DNA of 64,000 nt from Alphaproteobacteria bacterium (GCA_009377445.1 WHUA01000005.1:216437-280436), one strand, 5' to 3'; numbered from the stretch's first letter, positions 1 through 8,178 are shown. Numbers and translations are program-made. Notes: generated by a model not told the origin, from the letters alone.

Positions 1-988
1 CCGGCGCCCGGTCGGTGGTCATGCCGCCTGCCGGCACGGGGACGCAGCCCTTCAGGCCGTGCCAGGGCGAGCGGGCGGCGCGGGCGAGATCGAGGCAGGT
101 TTCCCGGGTGTAGCCGAAGCGCCCGCCGTGATTGGGAAAAATGGTGGCGTCCGCGCCGAACAGCCGGAAGAGCTTGCCGAGCAGCACCGGCGGCGCGATG
201 CGCAGCGCGCCGGCGAGCGCGGGATGCGCCATGAACGCCAGGTCCGGAAGCTCGGACGCGAGGCTGCGGAAGGACGGCATGCCGACCACCATCGGCGCGA
301 TCAGGACAGTGTCGACGCCCGCCCGCAAGGCCGCATCGGCCTGGGTCCGCAACTGGTCGAGGTTGCCCGAGAGGCTCGGCACGTAGCGGGTATTGCCGCC
401 GGTTGCCGCGTTGGTTTCGGCGACGGCGATTGCACAGGCCCGCACCCGCTCCGAGAAGGGACTGTAAGACTGGTCGGCAAGGCCATGATCGTCCTTGACG
501 AAATCGATCCCACCCGCCGCGAAACGCGCGGCGAGGCTCGCCAGATCGGCGACGCGCAGGCCTTGCGGCTTGAGCGCCGAGCAGGTCATGGCCCGCGATG
601 CCGCGCCGACGCGGGCGCGCAGGCCGGCCGAGCCGTGATTTGGGCCGCCGAAGCCGTCGGCCACCGCCGCCGGAATTTCCACCTCGACGAGCCGCACGTC
701 CTCGTGGATGGACGTGTTGCCGAACAGCATGTTCATGAACTGGCCCGGCTCCGGTCCGGTGGTGGCGACGGCGAGCGCGATGCGGACGTCGTACTCCCCC
801 TGCCCCAGGTCGCGGATATCTTCGACGCGGCCGACAATGCTGTCGCGCACGAAGGCGTCGGACACGAACTCGTCCGGCATCTCGATGCTTTGCTCGAGCG
901 CGATGCCCTTGGCGCGCGCGGCGATGGCGGCGGCGCTCTCGCGCACCCGGTAGACGGCGGTCAAGGTATTTTCGGCGTTAGAGGTCAC
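1..988 (-). CDS. RuBisCO-like protein, form IV (3' end outside window)
   Basis: Minus-strand reading from a GTG at 988, just after an in-frame TAG, gives 329 residues of the RuBisCO large-subunit superfamily and runs off the left edge. The N-terminal domain reads TAVYRVRESAAAIAARAKGI then ALEQSIEMPDE. In the barrel, SALKPQG (about 138-144) carries the equivalent of the first catalytic lysine, and GGIDFVKDDHG (159-169) holds the lysine carbamylated in true RuBisCO, but the glutamate that follows the aspartate in KxDE is His168. The later HRA motif is MAHPALAG and the SGG loop is PAGGM. These replacements argue against CO2 fixation. Known form IV proteins act in methionine salvage or in apiose/isoapionate catabolism (OiaX type); nothing here chooses between them. 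No ATG start is available. Confidence 0.85.
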   Translation of the reverse strand, partial: MTSNAENTLTAVYRVRESAAAIAARAKGIALEQSIEMPDEFVSDAFVRDSIVGRVEDIRDLGQGEYDVRIALAVATTGPEPGQFMNMLFGNTSIHEDVRLVEVEIPAAVADGFGGPNHGSAGLRARVGAASRAMTCSALKPQGLRVADLASLAARFAAGGIDFVKDDHGLADQSYSPFSERVRACAIAVAETNAATGGNTRYVPSLSGNLDQLRTQADAALRAGVDTVLIAPMVVGMPSFRSLASELPDLAFMAHPALAGALRIAPPVLLGKLFRLFGADATIFPNHGGRFGYTRETCLDLARAARSPWHGLKGCVPVPAGGMTTDRAP

Positions 989-1082
989 TGGATCCGAGCC
1001 GGAATTGTCCTATGGGCCGGAAAGATAGCGCAGGCGAAGAGGCCGGAGAAGCCCGGAGCGACGACGAGGCCGCGTCGGAAGC

Positions 1083-1208
1083 TCATGCTTCGTCCCTCGA
1101 CAAGCTCGGGATGAGGAAGCTCAGCATGAGGATTTCTATTTTAGATCAATATATTAAACCTCACCCTGAGCCTCCTCATCCCGAGCTTGTCGAGGGACGA
1201 AGGGTGAG
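1083..1208. repeat. Paired-hairpin intergenic repeat, copy 1 (nested form)
   Basis: Two inverted arms flank an AT-rich core. The left arm is TCATGCT...AGCATGA with a second hairpin unit (CGTCCCTCGACAAGCTCGGG) nested inside. The right arm is CTCACCCT...AGGGTGAG with the reverse complement of the same inner unit. It lies between the start of the RuBisCO-like gene and the end of the next minus-strand gene. Same family as six other copies in the window. Confidence 0.85.
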
Positions 1209-1235
1209 CCCGCGCCGACGTTCCAGGAAACCCGC

Positions 1236-2042
1236 CTAATACCCCGTCCCTACCGCATCCCAGTATCGCCCGGTCAGGGTGCTGACGTAGTTGTCGTGAT
1301 AGGTCTGCAGGCAGGTGGGCATGCCGTCGCGGTACCAGGCGTTCGCAACCAGCCCGGCGCAGAGATCGACGCGCTCCCGCAGCAGCTCCTTGTCGTCGAC
1401 GGGAACGCCCCGTTCGGCCAATACGCCTTTAATCACGTCGGTTTCGGCCGCGACATCGCGCCGGCGCTGTTGTCCGGCCACGTCGGGATCGAGCGAATTT
1501 ATCATCGTCATCAGCGTGCTCGCCGCATCGGCGGTCGCGCCGCCGCGGTCCACATGGTCCTCGCCGATCTTCCGGTGATCGCCGCTGGCGAGCGCGATAT
1601 CCTCTTCCGACTGCGGCCGCGGGTCGCCCGGAATGGCCTTCGGCACCAGCGTGGCCAACGGCGCGACCGACAGGGCCGCCGTGGCGCCGCCGAGCGCCCG
1701 GATCTGGGCTTCCGGGACGTTGATCTGGACCGCGGTGTAGTTGTTCACGCTCTGGATGGTGGCGCCTTCGGCCGGGACCGACGTGACGCGCCCGTCCATG
1801 CCCCTCACGACGAGTTGCAGCGAGCGCTCGTCCGCGATCAGGTATTCCGTGCCGAGCAGCGGCGCGTCCCGGTCCGCTTGCAGGCAGAAGCTGGTGAACC
1901 GGGCGCTACAGACGCCGTCGCTGCAATGCAGCACCGTCGGCTCGGGCCCGGTCGCGACCAGGCCGAGGATCTGCGGCGCCGCCTGGGCAGCGCCGGCTGA
2001 CAGGGAAATCGCGATGGCGAACAGGAAAGAGAGTCTGTGCAT
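1236..2042 (-). CDS. Secreted protein of unknown function
   Basis: 268 residues when started at the ATG that opens a clear Sec signal peptide (MHRLSFLFAIAISLSAGAAQ, cleavage near Ala-Ala); the frame stays open 63 bases further upstream but that extension would bury the signal. The mature protein has several cysteines in its first third and in the C-terminal part (VDLCAGL, TCLQTY), compatible with disulfides in the periplasm, and a charged middle region (about 150-210) with no recognised motif. No family recognised. It is transcribed away from the DUF4389 gene, so the 175 bases to its right are a divergent promoter region. Function cannot be inferred from neighbours. Confidence 0.7.
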   Translation of the reverse strand: MHRLSFLFAIAISLSAGAAQAAPQILGLVATGPEPTVLHCSDGVCSARFTSFCLQADRDAPLLGTEYLIADERSLQLVVRGMDGRVTSVPAEGATIQSVNNYTAVQINVPEAQIRALGGATAALSVAPLATLVPKAIPGDPRPQSEEDIALASGDHRKIGEDHVDRGGATADAASTLMTMINSLDPDVAGQQRRRDVAAETDVIKGVLAERGVPVDDKELLRERVDLCAGLVANAWYRDGMPTCLQTYHDNYVSTLTGRYWDAVGTGY

Positions 2043-2217
2043 GGGTCGTAGCCCTTCCCGCGACGTTGAGCCGACGCACTCTCGATACGGACAGAGTTTC
2101 ACCACCGCCGAGGCGAGTCAATCGGCGCGCCCGCCGCGAACGCCCCGTGTACTGTTGCCGCCGCGGTTGCTACATAGTAGCAACGGGTGAAACGGGGATC
2201 GAAAATGGGGCAACGCG

Positions 2218-2535
2218 ATGAGCTATCAATCGGATAACGAACCGTCGCCGGCCGACGACGTGTCGCAGCATGTGAAATCGCGCAGCACATGGGTCCGTCT
2301 TGTCTTCATGCTGTTGTTCGCGGTCATCTTCTACGTGTCGGAGATGGTGCTGTTCGCGGTCGCCGCGGTGCAGTTCCTGTTCAAGCTGTTTTCCGGCGAC
2401 GCCAACGAGCGGCTGACCCGCTTCGGCGCCAATCTCGCGACCTTCCTCCAGCAGGTCGCGCAGTTCCTGACCTACAACACCGAGGACATGCCGTTTCCCT
2501 TCGCGGACTGGCCCGGCGGAGAGACCGGCGCGTGA
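2218..2535 (+). CDS. DUF4389 family membrane protein
   Basis: 105 residues. A polar N-terminus is followed by one strong membrane segment (about 27-55, [20 protein letters not shown]), an amphipathic stretch with [17 protein letters not shown], and an acidic/aromatic tail ending [11 protein letters not shown]. This pattern matches the small DUF4389 proteins, whose function is unknown. The stop codon TGA shares three bases with the GTG start of trmFO (GTGA overlap), so the two genes are probably translated together. The gene is divergent from the secreted protein on the left. Confidence 0.8.
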   Translation: MSYQSDNEPSPADDVSQHVKSRSTWVRLVFMLLFAVIFYVSEMVLFAVAAVQFLFKLFSGDANERLTRFGANLATFLQQVAQFLTYNTEDMPFPFADWPGGETGA

Positions 2536-3941
2536 GACCGGTCCACGTCATCGGCGGCGGGCTGGCCGGCTGCGAGGCCGCGTGGCAGATCGCGCGGGCC
2601 GGCGTCCCCGCCGTGCTGCACGAGATGCGGCCGCATGCGACGACCGACGCGCATCGCACAGACGGGCTGGCGGAGCTGGTCTGCTCCAACTCCTTCCGCT
2701 CCGACGATGCCGAATACAATGCCGTCGGCCTGCTCCACGAGGAGATGCGGCGGGCCGGCTCGCTGATCCTGCAATGCGGCGACCGGACGCGCCTGCCGGC
2801 GGGCGGCGCGCTCGCCGTCGACCGCGACCGCTTCAGCGATGCCGTCACGCAAGCGCTTACCGCCGATCCGCTCGTGACGATCGAGCGGGGCGAGATCGCG
2901 GGACTGCCGCTGGCGCGCGTGTCGTCGCGCGCCAGTCTTCTGAAGACGGCGGCCGGACGAAACCGGCCGCCGCGGGATTGGGATTCGGTCATCGTCGCGA
3001 CGGGGCCCCTCACCTCGGATTCGCTGAGCGCCGCGATCCGCGATCTGACCGGCGAGGACGCGCTCGCCTTTTTCGACGCCATCGCGCCGATCCTCTATCT
3101 CGACTCCGTCGACATGTCGAAGGCGTGGAAGCAATCGCGCTACGACAAAGGATCGGGCGCCGACTACATCAACTGCGCGCTCGACCGGGCGCAGTACGAG
3201 ACCTTTATTGCCGAACTTCGGGCGGCGGAGAAGATCGAGTTCCATGAATGGGAAGGCATCACGCCCTATTTCGAGGGCTGCCTGCCGATCGAAGTGATGG
3301 CGGAGCGCGGCGTGGAGACGCTGCGCTACGGCCCGATGAAGCCGGTAGGGCTGACCGACCCGCATTCGCCCGTCCGCCCGCACGCCGTCGTGCAGCTCCG
3401 CCAGGACAACGCGCTCGGCACCCTCTACAACATGGTGGGCTTCCAGACGAAGCTGAAATACGGCGATCAGACGCGCCTGTTCCGCACCATACCGGGGCTG
3501 GAGAATGCGCGCTTCGCCCGGCTCGGCGGCATCCACCGCAACACCTTCCTCAACAGCCCCCGGCTGCTGGACGGCGCGCTCCGCCTCGTGCGGGAGCCGC
3601 GACTCCGCTTCGCCGGGCAGATCACCGGGGTCGAGGGCTATATCGAGTCCGCCGCCATCGGGCTGCTCGCCGGGCGCTTCGCTGCCGCCGAAAGGCTCGA
3701 TCTGGCGATCTCGCCGCCGCCGGCAACCACGGCGCTGGGCGCGCTCCTCGCCCACATCACCGGCGGCGCCGTCGCCGAGAGCTTCCAGCCGATGAACGTG
3801 AACTTCGGCCTGTTCCCGCCTTTGGATGCCCCGGCTTCCGGCAAGCGCGGCCCCCGCGGCCGCGAACGCAAGCGCGCCCAGAGCGTCCGCGCGCTGGCCG
3901 ACCTGGCTGGTTGGCTGGGGGCGCGGGAAGCTGCGGAGTGA
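2532..3941 (+). CDS. trmFO: Methylenetetrahydrofolate-tRNA-(uracil-54-C5)-methyltransferase
   Basis: 469 residues, normal for TrmFO. The enzyme makes m5U54 in the T-loop of tRNA using 5,10-methylene-THF and FADH2. The N-terminal FAD-binding Rossmann motif is [15 protein letters not shown] (residues 3-17), followed by the family-typical [24 protein letters not shown] region split over residues about 46-72 and the later [14 protein letters not shown] and [13 protein letters not shown] segments. The GTG start at 2532 overlaps the stop of the upstream DUF4389 gene; the frame is open further upstream but those residues are an out-of-frame reading of DUF4389. It ends facing an SDR gene across a repeat element. 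Confidence 0.96.
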   Translation: MRPVHVIGGGLAGCEAAWQIARAGVPAVLHEMRPHATTDAHRTDGLAELVCSNSFRSDDAEYNAVGLLHEEMRRAGSLILQCGDRTRLPAGGALAVDRDRFSDAVTQALTADPLVTIERGEIAGLPLARVSSRASLLKTAAGRNRPPRDWDSVIVATGPLTSDSLSAAIRDLTGEDALAFFDAIAPILYLDSVDMSKAWKQSRYDKGSGADYINCALDRAQYETFIAELRAAEKIEFHEWEGITPYFEGCLPIEVMAERGVETLRYGPMKPVGLTDPHSPVRPHAVVQLRQDNALGTLYNMVGFQTKLKYGDQTRLFRTIPGLENARFARLGGIHRNTFLNSPRLLDGALRLVREPRLRFAGQITGVEGYIESAAIGLLAGRFAAAERLDLAISPPPATTALGALLAHITGGAVAESFQPMNVNFGLFPPLDAPASGKRGPRGRERKRAQSVRALADLAGWLGAREAAE

Positions 3942-3960
3942 GGGCGGCGGCGGCGCGGCC

Positions 3961-4046
3961 TCATGCTTCGACAGGCTCAGCATGAGGATCTAAGTACTTT
4001 ATTCTGGCACAATTTTCCCCTCATGCTGAGCCTGTCGAAGCATGAG
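3961..4046. repeat. Paired-hairpin intergenic repeat, copy 2
   Basis: Left arm TCATGCTTCGACAGGCTCAG then CATGAGGA, right arm CCTCATGCTGAGCCTGTCGA then AGCATGAG; the arms are near-perfect reverse complements across an AT-rich core. Each arm also folds on itself (TCATGCT/AGCATGA). It separates the convergent trmFO and SDR genes. Confidence 0.88.
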
Positions 4047-4075
4047 TTGCCCCGTTATTCCGGACCACGCGAAAT

Positions 4076-4840
4076 CTACCCGCTGATCGAATACCCCCCA
4101 TCGACCGGGATCGACGCGCCGCTGACGAAATTCGACGCCGCGCTGGCGAGGAACACGGCGACGCCCTTGTGGTCTCCGGGCTCGCCCCAGCGGCCCATCG
4201 GCGTGCGGGCGTGGACGCGGTCGTCGAGGTCGGGCATGTCGATCCGCGCCTGGCGGGTCAGCGCGGTATCGATCCAGCCGGGCAGCACGGCGTTGACCTG
4301 GATGTTCTCCTTGGCCCAGGCGGCGGCGAGGCTTCTGGTTAGCTGGACGATGCCGCCCTTGCTCGCGGCGTAGGGCGTGCCGAGCGGGGCGCCGAACAGC
4401 GAATACATCGAGCCGATGTTGATGATCTTGCCGCCGCCGGCCGTGCGCATGTGCGGATAGGCCGCCTGGCAGCACATGAAGGCGCTGGTCAGGTTGGTCT
4501 GCATTATCGTCATCCATTCCGACAGCACGTACTGCTCCGGCCGCTTGCGGATGCTCATGCCGGCGTTGTTGACCAGGATGTCGAGCCGCCCGAAGCGTTT
4601 CGCCGCGGTCTGCATCAGCGCCTTGCAGGCCTTCTCGTCGGTCACGTCGAGCTCGGACTGGTCAGCCTCCGCGCCGAGGCTCTTCAGCGCGTCGACCGCG
4701 GCGGCGCTCTTCTTGCGGTCGCGCCCGGCGACCATGATCGCCGCCCCGGCCTCCGCCATTCCCTGCGCCATGGCGAGGCCGATGCCGCCGTTGCCGCCGG
4801 TCACGACGGCGACTTTTCCGGACAGGTCGAACAGGTTCAT
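4076..4840 (-). CDS. SDR family NAD(P)-dependent oxidoreductase
   Basis: 254 residues, classical short-chain dehydrogenase. Cofactor motif TGGNGGIGLAMAQ (about 14-26), NNAG (about 90-93), catalytic Ser in INIGSMYSLFG and YAASK with the Tyr/Lys pair (about 157-161), followed by AVLPGWIDTALT and the C-terminal FVSGASIPVDGGYSISG. Resembles gluconate 5-dehydrogenase / 2-deoxy-gluconate 3-dehydrogenase-like SDRs that reduce or oxidise sugar acids or 3-oxo compounds; the substrate cannot be told from sequence. It lies 22 bases upstream of nothing recognisable in its pathway: the adjacent gene on the same strand (squalene-synthase-like, transcribed just before it) is probably unrelated in function. 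Confidence 0.88.
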   Translation of the reverse strand: MNLFDLSGKVAVVTGGNGGIGLAMAQGMAEAGAAIMVAGRDRKKSAAAVDALKSLGAEADQSELDVTDEKACKALMQTAAKRFGRLDILVNNAGMSIRKRPEQYVLSEWMTIMQTNLTSAFMCCQAAYPHMRTAGGGKIINIGSMYSLFGAPLGTPYAASKGGIVQLTRSLAAAWAKENIQVNAVLPGWIDTALTRQARIDMPDLDDRVHARTPMGRWGEPGDHKGVAVFLASAASNFVSGASIPVDGGYSISG

Positions 4841-4862
4841 GTGATCCCTCCCTAAGCGGGCG

Positions 4863-5744
4863 TCAGTATCGCCTCATCGTCGCATGCAAGGCCAGCCGCG
4901 CCGTCAGCAGCCCGGGGCGCTGGCCAAGGCGTGCATCGAACACGTCGAAGCCGGCGCGCGCCAGCCGGCGGAGATGGCCGTCCGCCAGCACCGCAGGCAG
5001 CAGCGCGGGCAACGCGTCCGGCGGCACTTCGCGGCGGAGCGTCCGCGCTTCGGCGAGATAGCCTCGGGCGCGTCCGGCAAGCGCCCGCACCGCGGCGGCG
5101 AGCTGCGGCGTGGGCTTCAGCTCGGACAGGGCGCGCCGGTCGACGGCAAACTCCGCTTCGAGGTCCTGCGGCAGGTAGATCCGTCCCTGGCGCAGATGGT
5201 GCGGCATCGCGCGCAGCAGGCCGACGAGCGCCCAGGCGATCCCGACGGCCCGTCCCGCCGCCATCGCCGCCGGATGCGCGGCGCCGAGCGCTTCGAGCGC
5301 CAGCCATACCAGCGTCGACGACGTCGACTCGGCATAGCCGATCAGGTCGTCCGTGGTCTTCGGCGGCTCGTCGTAGAGATCGAATGCGCGGGCATCGATG
5401 AGGCGGTCGAAATGCGCGCGCGTGAGGCCCCGTGTGCGGACGAGTTCCGCCAGCGGCTCCGAAACCGCGTGGCGGCGCACCGGCCCGCCGGCGTAGGCCT
5501 CCTCGAGCGCTTCCCGCCACCACTGCAGGCGAATCTCGCCCAGCATCGGCTCGCTGACGCTTTCCCGGACCTTCGCGATCTCGATGTTGAATGCATACAG
5601 CGTCAGCAGCGACTCGCGCCGCGCCGGCCGCGCATAGAGGGCGGCGAGGAAGCGATCCGGGTCGTGCCGGTGCACTTCCGCGCCGCAGTAGGACAGCTCT
5701 TCCTCTCGATTCGCCAATGCCTTGCCTTCCGAACGCCACGTCAC
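4863..5744 (-). CDS. Squalene/phytoene synthase-fold protein, NDUFAF6-like
   Basis: 293 residues with the all-helical squalene/phytoene synthase fold (LYAFNIEIAKVRESVSEPML, LQWWREALEEAY, GYAESTSSTLVWLALEALG, LLRAMPHHLRQGRIYLPQDL). The two Asp-rich motifs that bind prenyl diphosphates are absent: the first position reads FNIEIAKV rather than a DDxxD-type sequence, and the second region lacks the NxxRD-type acidic cluster. This fits the alphaproteobacterial relatives of mitochondrial NDUFAF6, a complex I assembly factor, better than a carotenoid or hopanoid synthase. A homologue of NDUFAF3 (Mth938-like) lies about 2 kb away, which supports this. The role in bacteria is not established. Divergent from the PuuD-like gene. 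Confidence 0.8.
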   Translation of the reverse strand: MTWRSEGKALANREEELSYCGAEVHRHDPDRFLAALYARPARRESLLTLYAFNIEIAKVRESVSEPMLGEIRLQWWREALEEAYAGGPVRRHAVSEPLAELVRTRGLTRAHFDRLIDARAFDLYDEPPKTTDDLIGYAESTSSTLVWLALEALGAAHPAAMAAGRAVGIAWALVGLLRAMPHHLRQGRIYLPQDLEAEFAVDRRALSELKPTPQLAAAVRALAGRARGYLAEARTLRREVPPDALPALLPAVLADGHLRRLARAGFDVFDARLGQRPGLLTARLALHATMRRY

Positions 5745-5821
5745 AACGCCAAGTGTTTTATACCTGTCTACCGCGTGTGCTATAGTGTCGCAGTATCAGT
5801 CTCATGGGGGAGAGGCAACGG

Positions 5822-6424
5822 ATGGCTGCCATACTACAGAACTTGACGAAGACGATCGTGGCCGGGTTCGTGCTCGCGGTCATATTGTTCATCATTTACG
5901 CGACGCAGGAGTACGAAAACACCGCTTTCTGGAAGTTCCTGTTCCGCTGGTTCCACGTCCTGAGCGGAATCATGTGGATCGGCATGCTGTGGTATTTCAA
6001 CTTCGTGCAGACGCCGAGCATGCCCAAGATTCCGGACGAGCAGAAGCCGGCGATCACCAAGTTCATCGCGCCGGCGGCGCTGTTCTGGTTCCGCTGGGGC
6101 GCGATGGCGACGATCGTCACCGGCCTTATTCTCGCCATGCTCAACGGCTATCTGGTCGATGCGATCACGCTCGGCGCGACCTCGAAAGTGCTCGGCCATA
6201 CGATGATCGGCATCGGCATGTGGCTCGGCATTATCATGTGGTTCAACGTCTGGTTCATCATCTGGCCGAACCAGAAGAAGATACTGGGCATCGTGCCGGC
6301 GGACGCCGCGGCGAAGGCCGCTGCCGGCCGCACGGCGGGGCTGACCTCGCGCATCAACACGCTTCTCTCGATACCGATGCTGTTCGCCATGGTGTCCGCG
6401 CAAAACCTCTTCGCCACATCCTAG
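5822..6424 (+). CDS. PuuD-like (urate hydroxylase N-terminal domain) membrane protein
   Basis: 200 residues from the ATG preceded six bases downstream of GGGGGAGAGG; an ATG 18 bases upstream is less likely. Hydrophobic segments at about 9-27, 36-58, 80-104, 117-145 and 170-188. Conserved histidines lie in RWFHVLSGIMWIGM and VLGHTMIGIGMWLGI, positions that fit haem ligation in the urate hydroxylase PuuD family. Compared with true PuuD, the protein has only part of the membrane region and lacks the C-terminal cytochrome c domain (no CxxCH), so urate oxidation is doubtful. Short forms like this are common in alphaproteobacteria and are of unknown function. Followed by a strong terminator. Confidence 0.75.
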   Translation: MAAILQNLTKTIVAGFVLAVILFIIYATQEYENTAFWKFLFRWFHVLSGIMWIGMLWYFNFVQTPSMPKIPDEQKPAITKFIAPAALFWFRWGAMATIVTGLILAMLNGYLVDAITLGATSKVLGHTMIGIGMWLGIIMWFNVWFIIWPNQKKILGIVPADAAAKAAAGRTAGLTSRINTLLSIPMLFAMVSAQNLFATS

Positions 6425-6502
6425 GATCCATCCTGGAAAGTCGCGAAGAGCGGCACTAGGTTAACCTCAGGGACCCACCCTGAGAGACGAACATCCTCAT
6501 CA

Positions 6503-6538
6503 GGGCCGGGCCCCAACGGGCTCGGCCCAATCTTTTTG
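6503..6538 (+). terminator. Rho-independent terminator after the PuuD-like gene
   Basis: GGGCCGGGCCC and GGGCTCGGCCC form an 11-bp stem with one G-U pair around a CAAC loop, followed by AATCTTTTTG. About 80 bases after the PuuD-like stop codon. Confidence 0.85.
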
Positions 6539-6619
6539 ATAGGTCAGGCAGCCGACCGTCCGCGCCGCGGGCGGGCGGCGCGCCATCTTTGTTCCAATAC
6601 GAACTTCCAAGGAGTCGTA

Positions 6620-7219
6620 ATGACTATCGAACTTCCTCCGTTGCCATACGAGCAGAACGCGCTCGAACCCCATATCTCCGCCAACACCCTTTCCTTCCAC
6701 TACGGCAAGCACCACCAGGTTTACGTCACCAACCTCAACAACTTGATCAAAGACAGCCCGCTCGCGGGCAAGAGCCTGGAAGAGATCGTCAAGGCGACCG
6801 CCGGAAAGGCCGACAAGGCGGGCATCTTCAACAACGCCGCCCAGGTTTGGAACCACACCTTCTACTGGCATTCGATGAAGCCCGGCGGCGGCGGCAAGCC
6901 CACCGGCAAGGTCGCGGATAAGATCCACGCCGATTTCGGCGGCTTCGACAAGTTCGCCGAGGAATTCAAGAATGCCGGCGCGACGCAGTTCGGCAGCGGC
7001 TGGGCTTGGCTCGTGCTCGACGGCGGCAAGCTGAAGGTGACCAAGACGGCCAACGCCGACCTGCCGCTGGCGCACGGCCAGACGGCGATCCTCACCATGG
7101 ATGTGTGGGAGCACGCCTACTATCTCGACTACCAGAACGCCCGCCCCAGCTATATCCAGACCTTCCTCGACAAGCTGGTGAACTGGGACTTCGCGAACAA
7201 GAATCTCGGGGAGGGCTGA
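6620..7219 (+). CDS. sodB: Superoxide dismutase [Fe]
   Basis: 199 residues, normal for Fe/Mn-SOD; converts superoxide to O2 and H2O2 in the cytoplasm. Metal ligands: His27 in SFHYGKHHQ, His in AAQVWNHTFYW, Asp and His in TMDVWEHAYYLDY. The AAQVWNHTFYWHSM and GSGWAWLVLDGGKL segments favour the iron type. The start is the ATG after AAGGAGTCGTA (Shine-Dalgarno AAGGAG, six-base spacing); a 28-residue upstream extension in frame has no support. Stands alone between a terminator on the left and an inverted-repeat element on the right. Confidence 0.97.
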   Translation: MTIELPPLPYEQNALEPHISANTLSFHYGKHHQVYVTNLNNLIKDSPLAGKSLEEIVKATAGKADKAGIFNNAAQVWNHTFYWHSMKPGGGGKPTGKVADKIHADFGGFDKFAEEFKNAGATQFGSGWAWLVLDGGKLKVTKTANADLPLAHGQTAILTMDVWEHAYYLDYQNARPSYIQTFLDKLVNWDFANKNLGEG

Positions 7220-7238
7220 GGCGAGCCTGGCTGCTCCT

Positions 7239-7361
7239 CCCTCTCCGCCCCCCGGGGCGGAGAGGGTCGGGGTGAGGTGGGGGCGGCACGGCAAAAAGCG
7301 TGAGCGCCACCTCACCCGGCGCGCTTCGCGCGCCACCCTCTCCGCCCGTGGGCGGAGAGGG
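7239..7361. repeat. Inverted-repeat element between convergent sodB and Mth938-like gene
   Basis: Two near-identical hairpins face each other: CCCTCTCCGCCCC/GGGGCGGAGAGGG (7239-7266) and CCCTCTCCGCCC/GGGCGGAGAGGG (7336-7361). Between them GGGTGAGGTGG is mirrored by CCACCTCACCC, plus GGCGCGC/GCGCGCC. Unrelated in sequence to the other repeat family of the window but built the same way: two hairpins in inverted orientation. Confidence 0.85.
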
Positions 7362-7376
7362 GATGATCGGAATGGC

Positions 7377-7766
7377 TCAGAGCGCGATCAAGGCGGCGGC
7401 GACGCGGCGCGCTTCGGCCATCAGGACGTTGAACGTCCGGCACGCGGCGCCGGTGTCCATGACGTCGCAGCCTATGCCCTGGGCGCGGAGCGCGCTTCGC
7501 AGCGCGCCCGGGAGCGGCATCAGGCGCGGGCCGCAGCCGATGAGCAGGATCTCGACGGCGGGGTCGGCGGCAAGCACATCGGCGAAGGCTTCGAGCGACA
7601 GCTCCGCCATCGCCCCGACTGGCCACGCGACCACAGGCCAAGCGACCGTGCGCTCGGGAAACACCAGCACGGAGCCGCCATGCGATACGCCGGAAATGCG
7701 GAAGCGCCCCGGGCCGTAGCTTTCGATGACTTGGCGGCCCTGAGGGATCTCCGGCGTGATTTCCAT
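7377..7766 (-). CDS. Mth938-like domain protein (NDUFAF3 homologue)
   Basis: 129 residues. Pattern typical of the Mth938-like/DUF498 family: an N-terminal strand region QVIESYGPGRFRISGVSHGGSV split over residues 12-33, then EILLIGCGPRLMPLP (about 72-86) and GIGCDVMDTGAACRTFNVLMAEARRV near the C-terminus. The mitochondrial homologue NDUFAF3 assists complex I assembly; the bacterial role is unproven. The start codon lies 22 bases after the yajC stop on the same strand, so the two are probably cotranscribed. Confidence 0.88.
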   Translation of the reverse strand: MEITPEIPQGRQVIESYGPGRFRISGVSHGGSVLVFPERTVAWPVVAWPVGAMAELSLEAFADVLAADPAVEILLIGCGPRLMPLPGALRSALRAQGIGCDVMDTGAACRTFNVLMAEARRVAAALIAL

Positions 7767-7788
7767 GCGTTGCGGTCAGGCGTCGCGA

Positions 7789-8178
7789 TTAGCTGGCCGA
7801 GACGCCGCCGGAGGATTTTTCGCTCTTGTCGCTCTTGTCGCTTTTTTCGGCTTTATCGCTTCTCGGGGCAGGCTCGGTCTTCGACAGGACATCGGTGATG
7901 GTCCCGCGCACGACGCGAACCTTGACCGCCTCGGCGATCTGGACGACGACCTCGCTGTCGTTGATCACCTTGGTCACGGTGCCGTAGATGCCGCCGCCGG
8001 TGACTATCTTGTCGCCGCGGCGAATGCCGCCCAGCATCTCGCGGTGCTGCTTGGCCTTCTTCTGCTGCGGCCGGATCAGCAGGAAGTAGAAAACGGCGAA
8101 AATCAGCGCCATCGGGAGAATGAAACCCAGCGTGTCCCCACCCCCGACGCCTTGTGCCCATGCAGTCGAAATAAACAT
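7789..8178 (-). CDS. yajC: Preprotein translocase subunit YajC
   Basis: 129 residues from the ATG preceded by GGGAGAG; the open frame extends upstream but the known N-terminus MFISTAWAQ begins here. One membrane segment (about 18-37, GFILPMALIFAVFYFLLIRP) followed by QQKKAKQHREMLGGIRRGDKI and VTGGGIYGTVTKV, the diagnostic YajC segment. The C-terminal 30 residues are a Lys/Ser-rich tail with repeated DKS/EKS. YajC is the accessory subunit of SecDF-YajC in the inner membrane. Here no secD or secF follows; the next gene is the Mth938-like one. Divergent from the DUF815 ATPase. Confidence 0.95.
   Translation of the reverse strand: MFISTAWAQGVGGGDTLGFILPMALIFAVFYFLLIRPQQKKAKQHREMLGGIRRGDKIVTGGGIYGTVTKVINDSEVVVQIAEAVKVRVVRGTITDVLSKTEPAPRSDKAEKSDKSDKSEKSSGGVSAS

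Noticed and set aside
59..1114. 351-aa plus-strand frame opposite the RuBisCO-like gene
   Set aside because: Arg/Gly-rich mirror translation without motifs; the minus strand gives a clear RuBisCO superfamily protein.
1083..1208. Paired-hairpin elements as simple Rho-independent terminators
   Set aside because: Many lack a T-run, they also occur between genes on the same strand, and two share long flanks with terminal inverted repeats; they may end transcripts but are a repeat family first.
2472..3983. 503-aa minus-strand frame over trmFO
   Set aside because: Antisense shadow of trmFO; no family-like sequence.
4863..5744. Active phytoene or squalene synthase feeding hopanoid synthesis with HpnN
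   Set aside because: Both Asp-rich substrate motifs are missing and no other isoprenoid gene is nearby.
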